A stretch of DNA of 14,327 nt, taken from contig DAOVXH010000021.1 in assembly GCA_030636255.1 (NCBI GenBank), forward strand, positions 1 through 14,327, written 5' to 3'. Made by a program: the position numbers and the translations under genes. The notes beneath the pieces are model-generated. The model was not told the DNA's origin. It saw only the letters and a program-made list of their open reading frames with translations, and did not search any database. Source of the stretch: Methanomassiliicoccales archaeon (GTDB lineage Archaea > Thermoplasmatota > Thermoplasmata > SG8-5). Shown piece by piece: positions 6,001-11,111 of this stretch. Within the stretch, counting starts at the first letter, position 1. Every line of letters begins with the position of its first letter.

Positions 6001-8962
6001 TGTAACCACCCGAATTAGAGCCGGCCGGGTTAACTGCTGTGTCCGAATTTGAGTGGAAAAAATCTCTGAGATAATTCTCAGAGAAGGAACCAACAGACCA
6101 TCCAAGGATGTACATGTCGAAGTCCACAGAAACGAATGCCGCGCTAACTATTGTGTCAAAGCTGGTTGGCACCGAGGCCACATTCAGGCCTATTAATTTC
6201 AGGTTTTTCTCTATCATGATACCAGAATTGGCGCGTATTGGGTCATAATCTATTGGCGGTGTCAGTATATCATATTTCAGCGGAGAACCATCAGGCATAT
6301 CTCTCCAGCCATCCCCATCGTAGTCTATATACCCTGCAGTGTCCAAAGTAGCCTGAGCCGCTGCCAAGTTATCGCCTTGTATCCATGCTGGAACCGTTGT
6401 ATTAACGTAGAGATTGTTTGTAACGGACATTGGCACGCTGCCCTTGATTCCATAACCTCCCATTAGATTGTTTACAATGTAATCCTTATCAATGGCATAT
6501 GAAACCGCCTTTCTGAACTCCACATCTGCCATTGCTCCATGTCTCTGGTTGAAATTAAGATAGAACAATCCCTGGTCATTTGGCGTCTCGATGCCTATAT
6601 TAGGGTCTGTCTTTAGCAAATTATTGTCTCCAGAAGTAAGGCTCCATGGCAGGTGATGCACCTCACCACTTTGGAGTGCCTGGGTCGCATCATCAAGTTG
6701 TGTGTATATCTTGAACGTAATTGTTCGCACATGTTTTGGGTAATTTGATAAATTCTGGCCTGCATATGATGTTGTTCCATTCTTGTCCCAGTAATCTTCA
6801 TATGCTTTGATAACAGAGCCATTACCGGGGCTCCAGGACTCCAGATACCATGGCCCTGTGCCGATTGTTGCATCTGTTTCTGATGGGTTACTTCCATAAC
6901 CATAGTCCCAGCCGTACATCTGAGGGGCTTCCACTTCATAGCCAGAATGATTTCCATTTGACAGTGGCACCAGATGCCCGCCGTCATCCCAGATATGGGC
7001 AGGGCAAATAGGCAGAGCCATTGTCTGGAACCAGAACATTGCGTATGGTTCTGTCAGGAAGAAATCAACACCATATGTGCCATTGGCCTGCACGCCAATA
7101 CGGCTCTGGTTTGCATTACCATTCCAATCTTCAAAGAATGTGCCATTATCCCAGTACAGTGGACCTAAAACGTGGTTCTGGAAAAGGCCCCAGCCAAGTG
7201 TCTGATAGCTGAAAACCACGTCCCTTGAGGTCATTGGTGTGCCGTCTGTGAAGGTTACGTTCTCCTTTAATTTCACTGCAATTTTCAGGCCACCATTGGT
7301 AATGGCCACATCTGCGCCGTGTACTCCTGCGCCGTCTGCTGCCAAAACCGGGTATAATTCAAAGTCTGGATTGTAGGCCATTAATCCCTCAAAGTTCCTT
7401 CCTATCTGATTGGATTTCCATTCATCATTTGTGTCAGGGTTCCAGGGGTTCATGTCATTCATGTCGTTCTGAAGGGCGATGATTAGTTCCTCTCTGTTGA
7501 TATTGGTGACTGGAATCTCATATTGATTGAAATTAAATAGAATTTCTTCAGGTGTGAGGATTTTGTCCCAGATAGATACTTCATCAATGGTTCCATTGAA
7601 GAATTCTTCAGCCACACCACTTGTCCCTATTCTTACTGGGTCTGTGCTGTTTGGTAAAGGGGAATCAAAGCCACTTTGGTTTTTTATTAATATCCCGTCT
7701 TTGTATAATTTAATTTCACCCGAATTAAATGTTGTTACAATATGCTGCCATTTATTCGTGTCTATTATTGGGGCATCGCTGAATACTGCACTCCAATTAT
7801 AATCTGGTTGTGCATAAGCAAAACCAAGAACCCCCTCTTCTGTAAACCAAAATTGAAATGGTGCTCCGTCACCCCTTTTACTTACGATTGGGTTATACAT
7901 GTTAATGCTTTTTGGATATATCCAGGCCTCAATTGATAGATTATCAGTAAAATTGAAACACTCATTATTTCCACAATCCACATAATCGTCCACACCATCG
8001 AACTCCAGCGCGCTTCCGTTTATTCCGCTTGTCCAGGTTGGAACATTCGATGGATAGCTGGGACTCAAAGCCCCAAGATTATCATTCCCGCTGGTGTCAT
8101 TAGTATCCTGGCCAAATCCTTCATTGAAAGGCCACATGGCTATTGGGCCAGATGATGCTGGTGCCTCAATCCACCCATCCATGACCATAAATGGATAATC
8201 ATCCTGGGCTCCTGTGAATACATATGGCGTATCGCCGATTCCATCACTGCCAGAATAGTTCTGATCCTGGCCGTAGAAATTATCAGTGCCATTATAATCG
8301 CTCCAGTAATTGCCGCCATCTGGGTAGCCATTATCCCATGCATTATTGATTCCATTGTCTGCTGCTTGAAAATTAGTGTTATTAATAAAGTTGTTATGGT
8401 AAATTCTATGATTTTCACAAATTCCAGATTCAATATATATACCTCCTTCGTTGTTGGAGATAATATTATCAAAAATGTCATTGTTATCTGTATTCGACGA
8501 CATTAAACCCAGATACATACCATAGTTGTTGTTGGAGATAATATTATCAAAGACAGTGTTATTATTTGACTGTACCACTATGCCGAATACGTTTCCATTG
8601 CTTTGTATTGTAAAACCACTCAGATTGATTCCATCTGCCGTGAAATTCACTGTATCTCCATTGTTGCCATCAATAATTGTGGTAGTTTTTTCCTCACCCA
8701 TGAGAGTCAACATCTTGTTCACAACCACACTCTCATTGTATGTGCCAGCACTAACTTGAATAGTATGGCCGTTAGTTGTATTTACAGCATCTATAGCTGC
8801 CTGGATTGTAGTGAAATTCTCACCAGTATTGGCATTGTGAACTGAATTAGCCATTCCAGTCATAGAGTTATCATCCATCCCGGAACTAACATTCATAGGT
8901 AACATTCCAAAAGCAGTACTCACCATTGCGATAGCCAATCCAACCGTCAATAATTTTCTCAT
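1..8962 (-). CDS. Giant secreted multidomain protein: NosD beta-helices, LamG, family 5 solute-binding domain, Ig-like repeats (C-terminus beyond window)
   Basis: One open frame of at least 2987 codons, still open at the left edge. ATG at 8962 is preceded by GAGGGG with a 5-nt spacer. Residues 1-21 are a signal peptide (MRKLL, then a hydrophobic run). Approximate domain order: NosD/PbH1 module 41-268; LamG 272-486, with ALEFDGVDDYV and a TIDEVSIW-type end; family 5 solute-binding domain 493-1060; beta-sandwich Ig-like/Big-type segments 1068-1918; NosD module 1924-2222; NosD module from 2223 to the edge, interrupted at 2735-2842 by a pre-peptidase-like domain. It is very rich in Asn and in N-x-S/T sequons, fitting an exported glycosylated protein. 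Frame continuity was checked by eye: the YWSDYNG motif falls in the same frame at 8306, 2456 and 161, and the translation between is sensible throughout. No lipobox is seen; the anchor, if any, lies off-window. Probable role is surface binding of polymers or peptides; the ligand is unknown. Confidence 0.9.
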   Translation of the reverse strand, partial: MRKLLTVGLAIAMVSTAFGMLPMNVSSGMDDNSMTGMANSVHNANTGENFTTIQAAIDAVNTTNGHTIQVSAGTYNESVVVNKMLTLMGEEKTTTIIDGNNGDTVNFTADGINLSGFTIQSNGNVFGIVVQSNNNTVFDNIISNNNYGMYLGLMSSNTDNNDIFDNIISNNEGGIYIESGICENHRIYHNNFINNTNFQAADNGINNAWDNGYPDGGNYWSDYNGTDNFYGQDQNYSGSDGIGDTPYVFTGAQDDYPFMVMDGWIEAPASSGPIAMWPFNEGFGQDTNDTSGNDNLGALSPSYPSNVPTWTSGINGSALEFDGVDDYVDCGNNECFNFTDNLSIEAWIYPKSINMYNPIVSKRGDGAPFQFWFTEEGVLGFAYAQPDYNWSAVFSDAPIIDTNKWQHIVTTFNSGEIKLYKDGILIKNQSGFDSPLPNSTDPVRIGTSGVAEEFFNGTIDEVSIWDKILTPEEILFNFNQYEIPVTNINREELIIALQNDMNDMNPWNPDTNDEWKSNQIGRNFEGLMAYNPDFELYPVLAADGAGVHGADVAITNGGLKIAVKLKENVTFTDGTPMTSRDVVFSYQTLGWGLFQNHVLGPLYWDNGTFFEDWNGNANQSRIGVQANGTYGVDFFLTEPYAMFWFQTMALPICPAHIWDDGGHLVPLSNGNHSGYEVEAPQMYGWDYGYGSNPSETDATIGTGPWYLESWSPGNGSVIKAYEDYWDKNGTTSYAGQNLSNYPKHVRTITFKIYTQLDDATQALQSGEVHHLPWSLTSGDNNLLKTDPNIGIETPNDQGLFYLNFNQRHGAMADVEFRKAVSYAIDKDYIVNNLMGGYGIKGSVPMSVTNNLYVNTTVPAWIQGDNLAAAQATLDTAGYIDYDGDGWRDMPDGSPLKYDILTPPIDYDPIRANSGIMIEKNLKLIGLNVASVPTSFDTIVSAAFVSVDFDMYILGWSVGSFSENYLRDFFHSNSDTAVNPAGSNSGGYNNPEFDALVDSLEVEIDTDTRAQMIKDACGLVMQDVAYNTLFYRTNIEAYRSDAWTGWIPAFGSIYNGFSINNLTPPSYLNPSYGNLEVGLYVPDILPADDNSTCYVLVTDNDIPVDNASVEVQTNFGATFNGTTNFQGNVEFSYYIPFIEGQAFFSASVSKGNETGGAFKESIILTSKPFAQLSLSTNDGVINPGNSTIVTARVTDNNGNGMSGINVNVDTNLMFGNVDSPGKVTNAAGYANFTYTAPSVGMLPNTHRYEQFKASISVTDTLIPEVQEASLIIGISNDVMDWHIVEITHVDDYIITGDWLAPLPKSTDVYVSVIDEMGIPVIGETVTINIDNPIVIPDAINKITNGAGETVFTLATVNLLGSQSAMVSFNVSKAYSTTDSFLLLNHNASIGQSGYAADINFTGIANHNSQMVVTAIVWDETGAPAVGVPCQFFIPPTAQGIPGYFQGGDEWGWLEYGSNWDMGDWAGYIGSWYRDNTTVTDGSGQLVATIDTPSFAADSIIPLQFGIGGYGVAEGFNFSANQLWMEDPAVWGNPVTYPPMTDGADGEYYWRAANHTISDSVILRRANVAVMTSVEMDRPYVSPENPFVNISMKYQNSNSIINNIAGEQPTIVNTSLAQLDNNNVVPGSQTIWKIDAPIAVVNETVYVAVNGTSSFNVGYANILNLTLWVDEDPGNSTASDWWPISEVWDYTIDMATGEVTMLWSWWTDGPEVHAWLNYSSAQVQLTEGVDYTFTPETGTIILSAPLMGGEYLTANYSYASQIPLNVQIYEGIIDPPLLNESMTDSSGVFDYAFNSGQRSFDEGIGFTSMVSDPEYSQFPFNFYFPYIVMPDNLMMTVEPSTKLATQNENVDFLVTVTDIFGSPVNGSMVWAGNVSSPTNASGEVVLSLMMTGLGIQNKTFNLTFNGKDASMTAGVILEEIISNGSVYNINTGENFTTIQAAIDDSDTMNGHTIEVDAGTYYENVLVNKTLTINGAGWESTIIDGGGIGDVVYINMDWTNITGFTVTNSGNNSNDAGIELYYVQNCHIEDNNISNNNFNGTFLHRSSNNTIANNIANLNNYAGISLFSYSNTNNIYNNIASSNNWDGIRISRSSYNTIESNTVSNNYYGICVDRSNNNDAFINTASNNEYGIMISNSDDNTIYHNNIINNINQALDYDMNSWDNGYPSGGNYWSDYNGTDNFNGPDQNISGPDGIGDTPYTFTASQDDYPFMVMDGWGAPAPSDPVHNINTGENFTTIQAAINAVNTTNGHTIEVDAGTYYENVYVSKQLTINGAGQDVCIIDAGNGVGSDVTGIRIEADWVSITGFTIQNAGYDVGDCGIGTGIIQNCYIANNTVRYNKHGFNIGDTCNSTITNNIAAFNEDQGILLHTLSDYNVITDNTAFNNGDGIHLHSSSYNTISGNNASGNYNAGINFVESSGNNNNNISNNIVFNNNYGIVLRSSYDNIISSNIVSDNYVRGIYIYQSDYQIVTDNILSSNINTGIHISRSNYTTLINNTMTNNGVFIYGELLGQWNTHDMDTSNTVNGKPLYYWKDLIGGTVPLGAGEVILANCTSVTVENQNLNNGSIGLQLGYSDNNGIYNITANSNYWQGIGLDYSHENIITYNTAILNVNNGISLRYSNYNTVENNSATNSNNGILIFSSYMNSILNNTMSFNDHGIYLWDSGNNTITNNVIKSNSKGIYLSWSNGNTVINNNISIVSANVEIGIYVDNSDDNLIANNIIFSEAINEFSYENITGIEIWQYSFTGGDFIEYLANATWQEYINTSGGEDFSYHIIGDFDCPDLDLALFFDWNEDGFAQADEFIELCADADADEEVYVENAMNGTYILKVAGYNVTGGPGHFDRSIIYGAIGIYLSNSGSNDLQGNSISNMGCGIFSKNSESDIIDSTFESNDCGVYLTDSNNSHIYSNNFINNTIQAYDDSGNNSWDNGYPGGGNYWSDYNGTDFFSGSSQDIPGGDGFGDTPYIFDFTQDNYPLTYSPGHLIHSNEYP
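440..758 (-). other. Pre-peptidase-like domain with EF-hand-like loop inserted in module 3 (residues about 2735-2842)
   Basis: Between beta-helix coils there is a non-repeat segment containing WQEYINTSGGEDFSYHIIGD, then CPDLDLALFFDWNEDG and NGTYILKVAGYNVTGGPG. The 'xxDLDLxLF...GTYxLKVxGY' pattern is that of bacterial pre-peptidase C-terminal (PPC)-type beta-sandwich domains. Residues 2788-2799 (DWNEDGFAQADE) fit the 12-residue EF-hand/dockerin loop, with D, N, D, G and E at loop positions 1, 3, 5, 6 and 12. Calcium binding is inferred, not shown. Confidence 0.6.
2181..2295 (-). repeat. Near-identical DNA repeat, copy B (partner at 3078-3192)
   Basis: The second copy of the module-opening DNA, at the start of beta-helix module 3. 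It differs from copy A mainly in the segment encoding NAVNTTNG (against DDSDTMNG). That variable segment is shared instead with the module 1 opening (around 8765-8800), so the copies look like a mosaic. Confidence 0.85.
2297..3193 (-). repeat. NosD/PbH1 beta-helix module 2 (residues 1924-2222, exactly 299 residues)
   Basis: Begins VYNINTGENFTTIQAAID at 3193 and ends just before the same opening recurs at 2296. It has about six coils of the N-x-I-x-x-N...GI-x-x-x-x-S type, such as NTIANNIANLN and NTIESNTVSNN, then the YWSDYNGTDNFNG and GDTPYTFTASQDDYPFMVMDGW closing signature. Unlike module 1 it is joined to the next module without linker, so it is a unit of an 897-bp tandem repeat. Confidence 0.85.
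3078..3192 (-). repeat. Near-identical DNA repeat, copy A (partner at 2181-2295)
   Basis: This 115-bp stretch, encoding the start of beta-helix module 2, matches 2181-2295 with an offset of exactly 897 bp. The two outer parts, such as ACATTCTCATAATAAGTGCC and TTGTGAAATTTTCTCCTGTG, are nearly base-for-base the same. A short central part (about 20 bp) differs. Similarity at the DNA level, including synonymous positions, points to recent duplication or gene conversion. Confidence 0.85.
3211..5761 (-). other. Ig-like/Big-type beta-sandwich region of the giant protein (residues about 1068-1918)
   Basis: A long run of beta-rich segments with recurring motifs such as VTDNxxPVxxASVxV, TNFQGNVEFSY, VTDNNGNGMSGINVNV, TNAAGYANFTYTAP, VIDEMGIPVIGETVTI and TNGAGETVFTL. 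This 'V-x-D-x-x-G-x-P-V...T...G...F' pattern is that of bacterial Ig-like (Big_1-type) or carboxypeptidase-regulatory-like repeats. Parts, such as the Trp-rich stretch around 4650-4560, do not match a repeat I recognise. The region probably acts as a stalk between the binding domains and the C-terminal beta-helices. Individual domain borders cannot be set by eye. Confidence 0.65.
5785..7486 (-). other. Family 5 extracellular solute-binding domain embedded in the giant protein (residues about 493-1060)
   Basis: The domain starts LIIALQNDMNDMNPWNP and has the family landmarks in order: NFEGLMAYNPDFELYPVLA, LKENVTFTDGTPMTSRDVVFSY, TGPWYLESWSPGNG, LNFNQRHGAMADVEFRKAVSYAID, and a D-x-D-x-D-G loop at residue 880 next to RDMPDGSPL. 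It ends near FYRTNIEAYRSDAWTGW. At about 570 residues it looks complete. Family members capture oligopeptides or nickel for ABC importers (SBP_bac_5/OppA-like). Here it has no separate signal peptide or lipobox and no permease or ATPase gene lies in the window, so it may be a binding module of a surface protein rather than a transporter subunit. Confidence 0.88.
7506..8149 (-). other. LamG/concanavalin A-like domain in the giant protein (residues about 272-486)
   Basis: The segment starts AMWPFNEGFGQDTNDTSGN, continues through ALEFDGVDDYVDCG, SIEAWIYPK, KWQHIVTTF and LYKDGILI, and ends TIDEVSIWDKILTPEEI. This is the standard LamG_3 (laminin G-like, concanavalin-like jelly-roll) sequence order. 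Such domains commonly bind carbohydrates or act as adhesive modules on secreted proteins. Its ligand here is unknown. It joins directly to the solute-binding domain with only a few linker residues. Confidence 0.85.
8160..8842 (-). repeat. NosD/PbH1 beta-helix module 1 (residues 41-268)
   Basis: Begins with the VHNANTGENFTTIQAAID opening, then the GTYNESVVVNK and LTLMG elements typical of NosD/periplasmic copper-binding-like beta-helix starts. Only a few N-x-I-x-x-N...GIYI coils follow. It closes with the NYWSDYNGTD...GIGDTPY...DDYPFMVMDGW terminal signature. This is the shortest of the three modules: 178 residues from its opening Val to the YWSDY tyrosine, against 245 in module 2 and 711 in module 3. 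Confidence 0.85.
8900..8962 (-). other. Signal peptide of the giant protein
   Basis: Residues 1-21 start with MRKLL, followed by a hydrophobic stretch (about residues 4-20) and then a polar, Ser/Asn-rich segment before the first NosD module at residue 41. This is a classical Sec-type layout. There is no Cys in a lipobox position, so a lipoprotein is unlikely. The cleavage site cannot be fixed by eye, and an uncleaved N-terminal anchor is possible. Confidence 0.7.
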
Positions 8963-9125
8963 ATAATCCCCTCAACAACACAAAAATACCCTATAAACAA
9001 TAAGTATGATTGTGTTAATCGATAATAACTAACTAACAATATAACTCTATTGGTAAGTTCATAAAATTAGTGTTAAAACAATCGTTATTTGAATATACCA
9101 AAAGCGCTTTCCCCCAATCGATACC
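8963..9125. promoter_or_regulatory. Divergent promoter region between the giant gene and the PurP-family gene
   Basis: 163 bp of AT-rich DNA. For the plus-strand gene, a TATA-like AATATAC at 9092-9098 would put transcription start about 25 bp downstream, close to the ATG at 9126. No Shine-Dalgarno sequence precedes that ATG (CCCCCAATCGATACC), so a leaderless or near-leaderless mRNA fits. For the minus-strand gene, GAGGGG (8968-8973) is a good ribosome site. TATA candidates are TTTATAG (8991-8997), which leaves almost no leader, or TTATATT (around 9038-9044), which leaves a leader of about 50 nt. A short AACTAACTAAC direct repeat sits at 9027-9037. Confidence 0.4.
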
Positions 9126-10283
9126 ATGATAGACCGCAAGGAAATCCAAGAAATAATTCAGGGCTATGACACCAATAATATAACTGTGGGTATGACAGCA
9201 TCTCATTCTGCACTGGATGTCTGCGACGGCGCCGCAGAAGAAGGCCTGCCAACAATGGCAGTCTGTCAGAAAGGCAGGGAAAAGACCTATACCCATTATT
9301 TCAAGGCAGACATGGGGCCAGACGGATTTTCCACCAGGGGCATGATAAACGATGCATTGGTTCTGGACAAGTTCAATGATATTCTTCAACCTGACAATCA
9401 GCAAATGCTTCGAGATAAAAACGTTTTATGGATTCCTAATAGGTCGTTCACATCATATTCCAGCATAACTGATATTGAGAATGACTTTAAAGTTCCAATG
9501 CTGGGCTCCAGAAACCTTCTGCGGTCAGAGGACAGAGGCGAGGAACATGATTATTACTGGATGCTGGAGAAGGCCGGATTACCATTTCCAGAAAAGATAG
9601 AAACTCCAAGGGATATTGACGGATTGTGCATTGTGAAGCTGGCTCACAAGGTGAAGAAGCTGGAAAGAGGATTTTTCACTGCATCAACATTTGCAGAATT
9701 TAATGAAAAGGCCGATGAACTGGTAAAAAATAATGTCATAAACAGGGAAGACCTGGAAGGAGCAAGAATAGAAAAATATGTTATAGGTCCAGTGTTCAAT
9801 ATGGATTACTTTTACTCTCCAATAGAGCAAAAAATGGCAAAATTGGAATTAATTGGAATCGACTGGAGGTTCGAAACTTCCCTGGACGGCCATTGCAGGC
9901 TTCCAGCGCCCCAGCAAATGAGCCTGGTTGGCGAGCAAATGACTCCTGAATACACTGTTTGCGGCCATAATTCTGCAACACTCAGAGAATCATTACTGGA
10001 AAAGGCATTCGAGCTTGGAGAAAAATACATTGAGGCATGCCAGGAGCATTATGCACCAGGGGTAATAGGTCCATTTTGTTTGCAGACATGCGTTGATAAA
10101 GACCTCAATTTCTACATTTACGATGTTGCACCAAGGGTCGGCGGAGGAACAAATGTTCACATGGCTGTTGGCCATCCCTATGGTAATGCATTGTGGAGAA
10201 CTCCAATGTCCACTGGAAGAAGAATTGCTCTGGAGATAAAACGAGCTGTACTGCTTGATAAATTGGATGAGATTGTTACGTAA
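9126..10283 (+). CDS. PurP-family ATP-grasp protein (FAICAR synthetase-like paralog)
   Basis: 385 residues, close to the usual PurP length (about 360). Classical archaeal PurP makes FAICAR from AICAR, formate and ATP in purine synthesis. Family landmarks are a 'SHSAL' His motif (H27) near the N-terminus, 'FKVPMLGSRNLLRSE' at 121-135, 'IEKYVIGPVFNMDYFYSP' at 215-232, 'DGHCRLPAPQQM' at 254-265, 'GVIGPFCLQ' at 312-320, 'PRVGGGTN' at 336-343, and the C-terminal 'MSTGRRIALEIK'. The ATP-binding loop, which in classical PurP is glycine-rich (GARGGRGYF-like, from memory), is here 'AHKVKKLERGFF' (173-184). The Glu in the FEMSARVDGGTN element is Asp (YDVAPRVGGGTN). I therefore read it as a member of the PurP-like paralog group, whose substrate is uncertain; true PurP is the alternative. 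No other purine gene is adjacent. It converges with the next gene. Confidence 0.85.
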   Translation: MIDRKEIQEIIQGYDTNNITVGMTASHSALDVCDGAAEEGLPTMAVCQKGREKTYTHYFKADMGPDGFSTRGMINDALVLDKFNDILQPDNQQMLRDKNVLWIPNRSFTSYSSITDIENDFKVPMLGSRNLLRSEDRGEEHDYYWMLEKAGLPFPEKIETPRDIDGLCIVKLAHKVKKLERGFFTASTFAEFNEKADELVKNNVINREDLEGARIEKYVIGPVFNMDYFYSPIEQKMAKLELIGIDWRFETSLDGHCRLPAPQQMSLVGEQMTPEYTVCGHNSATLRESLLEKAFELGEKYIEACQEHYAPGVIGPFCLQTCVDKDLNFYIYDVAPRVGGGTNVHMAVGHPYGNALWRTPMSTGRRIALEIKRAVLLDKLDEIVT

Positions 10284-10288
10284 GCTTA
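10281..10288. other. Palindromic convergent stop junction
   Basis: The octamer TAAGCTTA is its own reverse complement. It contains the stop codon of the PurP-family gene on the plus strand (10281-10283) and of the KaiC-like gene on the minus strand (10286-10288), leaving 2 bp between the coding regions. No terminator hairpin or T-tract fits between them, so each transcript must run into the opposite gene. Confidence 0.9.
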
Positions 10289-10978
10289 ATCCGAAATAAT
10301 CTCAAAGCCATTGGCATCAAATATCAGCGGAGTATAAGTTCTTTTATGATTGGTTTTTCTCATCTTGTTTACACAAAGGTAGAGGTTCACGCTGTCCCCT
10401 TCCCTTCTGAGATCAAGATGAATAACTCCGTCTGCCAGAAAGTCTTCGTCTCTAACAATATCCTGATTGCTTGATGCTTCTGTGATTATGAAAGTTGTAA
10501 CTCCAAGTTCTCGAAGCCATCCGAATAGGTGGAAAAGTTCCGCGCGCTTGCTCTTTACGTCTGATAATACTTCAAGGGCTGCCAGCGAATCAATTACTAA
10601 AATATCATAACCCTGTGAGTCCCTCATATTCTCCACATACATACGGAAAACACTGCCCCAGCTGTCTCCATAATCCATGGTATCTGCGTTTAGTCTGAGA
10701 TATCCAATGTCCACAACGCTGAGCATGTTCTCCATATCTGTAATAGGCATTCCAAGCCTTTCCATCTGGTCCATCAGTGAGTCTCTCTCCTGCTCAAGAG
10801 TTATGTAAATGCCTTTGATATTTTTGTTCTTAGCATTTTGATGTATTATGTTCCACCCGACTGAAGATTTCATGCTGCCAGGCATTCCAGTCAAAAGTAC
10901 CACATGTCCTTTTGGAATGCCGCCTTCCATGTTCTCGTCCAGGCCCTTGATAAATGTCTGAATTCTTTCATCTGCCAT
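10286..10978 (-). CDS. KaiC/RAD55-like RecA-fold ATPase (KaiC-like 1)
   Basis: 230 residues from the chosen start. Walker A is GMPGSMKSS (31-39), with Met where most P-loops have Gly before the Lys. The strand-2 ITLEQE (59-64) keeps one acidic residue of the KaiC catalytic Glu pair. Walker B is YDILVIDSL (124-132). The MRKTNH near 206-211 matches the KaiC-family C-terminal signature. This is a single-domain KaiC-like protein of the archaeal RAD55/GvpD-like group, which binds ATP and often works in signalling. The frame extends to an ATG at 11041, but I prefer ATG 10978: GGGG lies 7 nt upstream, a TATA-like TTTATAATT (11024-11032) would start transcription between the two ATGs, and the paralog at 14167 begins at the matching position (GLDEHM against GLDENM). 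Expected location is the cytoplasm. The target is unknown. Confidence 0.88.
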   Translation of the reverse strand: MADERIQTFIKGLDENMEGGIPKGHVVLLTGMPGSMKSSVGWNIIHQNAKNKNIKGIYITLEQERDSLMDQMERLGMPITDMENMLSVVDIGYLRLNADTMDYGDSWGSVFRMYVENMRDSQGYDILVIDSLAALEVLSDVKSKRAELFHLFGWLRELGVTTFIITEASSNQDIVRDEDFLADGVIHLDLRREGDSVNLYLCVNKMRKTNHKRTYTPLIFDANGFEIISD

Positions 10979-11111
10979 ATTTTTACCCCATAGGCTTCTC
11001 TTTCTAATGTGGAAGTGATTATCAATTATAAACATTCTCACGGATTCATATAATTTAGCTAAGAAAACAATGCCGGAAAAAATATTATAGCCAGTTGCTT
11101 ATGTCATATCC
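10979..11111. promoter_or_regulatory. Divergent promoter region between KaiC-like 1 and the HAMP operon
   Basis: On the minus strand a TTTATAATT (11024-11032) lies about 50 bp upstream of ATG 10978, leaving a leader of about 20 nt with a GGGG ribosome site (10986-10989). On the plus strand AATATTATAG (11081-11090) lies about 25 bp before ATG 11112, and no Shine-Dalgarno sequence precedes that ATG, consistent with a leaderless operon mRNA. The shared region allows coordinate control of the ATPase and the HAMP operon. Confidence 0.4.

Noticed and set aside
6613..6987. A minus-strand open frame of 124 codons
   Set aside because: It is out of frame with the solute-binding domain on the same strand, whose motifs (for example TGPWYLESW) are read in the main frame.
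9033..9404. A minus-strand open frame of 123 codons spanning the divergent region and the start of the PurP-family gene
   Set aside because: It overlaps a well-supported gene in antisense and crosses its promoter, and the product resembles nothing I know.
10979..11041. N-terminal extension of KaiC-like 1 to the ATG at 11041
   Set aside because: The extra 21 residues have no counterpart in the paralog at 14167, and the likely TATA box lies inside them. ATG 10978 has a ribosome site.
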